64,000 bases of DNA from UKL13-2 sp031414695 (lineage in GTDB: Bacteria; Pseudomonadota; Gammaproteobacteria; Burkholderiales; Usitatibacteraceae): NCBI GenBank assembly GCA_031414695.1, contig JANNWG010000014.1:124001-188000 (forward strand), in the 5' to 3' direction. Position numbers and translations under genes: made by a program. Shown here piece after piece: positions 62,981-64,000 of the stretch. Each line of letters begins with the position of its first letter. The stretch's first letter is position 1. Under the pieces are notes generated by a model that did no database searches, was not told the origin of the DNA, and worked only from the letters and a program-made list of their open reading frames with translations.

Positions 62981-63384
62981 AAACCATCATCCATACTCCG
63001 CATGCACCTGCCGCAATTGGCACCTATTCACAAGCCATAAAAGTCAGCGGCGTGGTGGAAACAGTTTATTTGTCCGGGCAGATTCCGCTTGATCCAAAAA
63101 CGATGCAGCTCGTAGTTGGCTTTGAGGCGCAGGTAAAACAAGTTTTTGAAAACCTAGCCGCAGTATGTGTCGAGGCAGGCGGCTCACTCAATGATTTGGT
63201 TAAGGTAAATGTGTACATGCTAGACCTTGCCCACTTCGCCAAGGTCAATGAAATCATGGCAACGTACATGCTGGCACCATATCCTGCTCGCGCCGCGGTT
63301 GCGGTGGTAGGCTTGCCACGCGGGGCGGAGATTGAAATTGAAGGCGTGATGGTGCTGCATACCAATACCGATAGCGGCGGCTAG
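62977..63384 (+). CDS. ridA: RidA/YjgF family enamine/imine deaminase
   Basis: A 135-residue protein with the RidA fold: HTPHAPAAIGTYSQAIKVSG, VYLSGQIPLDP, then VKVNVYMLDLAHFAKVNEIM and the conserved Arg in YPARAAVAVVGLPRGAEIEIE. RidA hydrolyses reactive enamines made by PLP enzymes. It overlaps spoT by 4 bases (ATGA), so it is translationally coupled. Confidence 0.95.
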   Translation: MKTIIHTPHAPAAIGTYSQAIKVSGVVETVYLSGQIPLDPKTMQLVVGFEAQVKQVFENLAAVCVEAGGSLNDLVKVNVYMLDLAHFAKVNEIMATYMLAPYPARAAVAVVGLPRGAEIEIEGVMVLHTNTDSGG

Positions 63385-63413
63385 TTACAGCAGAACAACA
63401 GACACTTTCAAAC

Positions 63414-64000
63414 TTGGCAAACGTTAGTCCAACAAAAAAAACGAAAACAACCACGTCACTCGCCGAAAAACTGAGCAGCATCGGTTTGCGTGCCGAGTGG
63501 GATTTTGCGTTGCATTTGCCAATTCGCTATGAGGATGAAACGCGCATTACGCATGTGCGCGATGCGCGTCTCGGCATCGATTGTCAGGTGGAAGTTGAGA
63601 TTATTCATACCGAAATTACTTATCGCCCGCGCCGCCAATTAGTGGTGCAAGCCAAAGATGGCGATGAGCTTTTATATCTACGTTTTCTGAATTTTTACGG
63701 CAGCCAAGTAAAGCAATTAGCCATTGGTAAACGCTTGCGACTTTTCGGCGAAGTGCGCCAAGGATTTTTTGGCGCGGAGATGGTGCACCCACGTTATCGG
63801 ATTGTGAGTGTGGATGAACCTGTGCCAGATGCATTAACGCCAGTCTATTCGACTACCGCTGGTGTATCGCAGGTGGCGATAAGGCGCGTAATTGAGCGTG
63901 CGCTTGATGCCATCAATAGCCGTCACGAATTTGCTGATTGTGTGCCGGAAAAAATTCGGCACACACTGCATTTGTTACCGTTTCAAGAGTCGGTTTTTTC
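63414..64000 (+). CDS. recG: ATP-dependent DNA helicase RecG, N-terminal part
   Basis: The frame runs off the right edge after about 195 codons. The wedge/OB region is clear: SLAEKLSSIGL, WDFALHLPIRYEDETR, TYRPRRQLVVQAKDG, FLNFYGSQVKQLAIGKRLRL, FGEVRQGFFGAEMVHPRYR and DALTPVYSTTAG. The helicase motifs lie beyond the window. No ATG precedes the conserved part, and TTG at 63414 is the best start seen, with a weak ribosome-binding site. RecG remodels stalled forks and Holliday junctions. The position after spoT-ridA fits. Confidence 0.88.
   Translation, partial: MANVSPTKKTKTTTSLAEKLSSIGLRAEWDFALHLPIRYEDETRITHVRDARLGIDCQVEVEIIHTEITYRPRRQLVVQAKDGDELLYLRFLNFYGSQVKQLAIGKRLRLFGEVRQGFFGAEMVHPRYRIVSVDEPVPDALTPVYSTTAGVSQVAIRRVIERALDAINSRHEFADCVPEKIRHTLHLLPFQESVF

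Overview
The window looks like a chromosomal segment of a betaproteobacterium with moderate to slightly AT-leaning composition. The evidence is gene order and content: rubredoxin followed by pilG-pilH-pilI-pilJ-chpA; hemL-thiE-thiD; engB next to a di-heme cytochrome c4; gmk-rpoZ-spoT-ridA-recG; and rph beside a PP2C phosphatase and a Hanks-type kinase. I cannot assign a family or genus from the sequence alone. I saw no rRNA, tRNA, insertion sequence, prophage or CRISPR array.

Layout. 1-3.8 kb: the 3' end of uppP, a PIN-toxin/Phd-antitoxin module with a clear operator, a KefF-KefC potassium efflux pair and a Cdd1-family helix-hairpin-helix protein. 3.8-8.5 kb: an accessory stretch with a truncated Ig-like-repeat secreted protein and two convergent secreted ankyrin proteins. 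8.5-15.3 kb: housekeeping genes (hemB, engB, cytochrome c4, a GGDEF cyclase, hemL, thiE, thiD). 15.4-26.3 kb: rubredoxin and the Pil-Chp chemosensory operon that controls type IV pili, ending in a 2172-residue CheA-type kinase. 26.3-34.3 kb: an exported FecR-domain protein, trmB, outer-membrane barrels, a GT2/GT-C glycosyltransferase pair, an AraC-type regulator and thiS-thiG. 34.3-46.5 kb: priA, hemE, a giant propeller lipoprotein, fadH and sucCD. 46.6-54.6 kb: a second toxin-antitoxin pair, a DUF2889 protein, a CHASE2-Ser/Thr kinase and a DUF1501/DUF1800 secreted pair. 54.6-64 kb: a formyl-CoA-transferase-like protein, rph, a phosphatase/kinase pair, yicC, gmk, rpoZ, spoT, ridA and the 5' part of recG.

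Most genes sit in short co-directional operons. Haem synthesis (hemB, hemL, hemE) and thiamine synthesis (thiE, thiD, thiS, thiG) are split across several loci. Reversible protein phosphorylation is well represented: two Hanks-type kinases, one PP2C phosphatase, the Pil-Chp phosphorelay and a c-di-GMP cyclase.

The least ordinary content is non-coding or modular. (i) A family of about eight intergenic palindromes, roughly 40 bp of stem plus conserved flanks, nearly always lies just after a stop codon with one fixed polarity, and in four copies the stop codon lies inside the element. (ii) The PIN toxin at 0.2 kb and the unrelated Phd-like antitoxin at 47 kb share a 3'-terminal coding segment that is recognisable at DNA level and gives both a lysine/alanine-rich tail. 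(iii) A second inverted-repeat type with arms like AACTTCTAAAAAC occurs twice. (iv) Three 12-bp-spaced direct repeats lie upstream of sucC.
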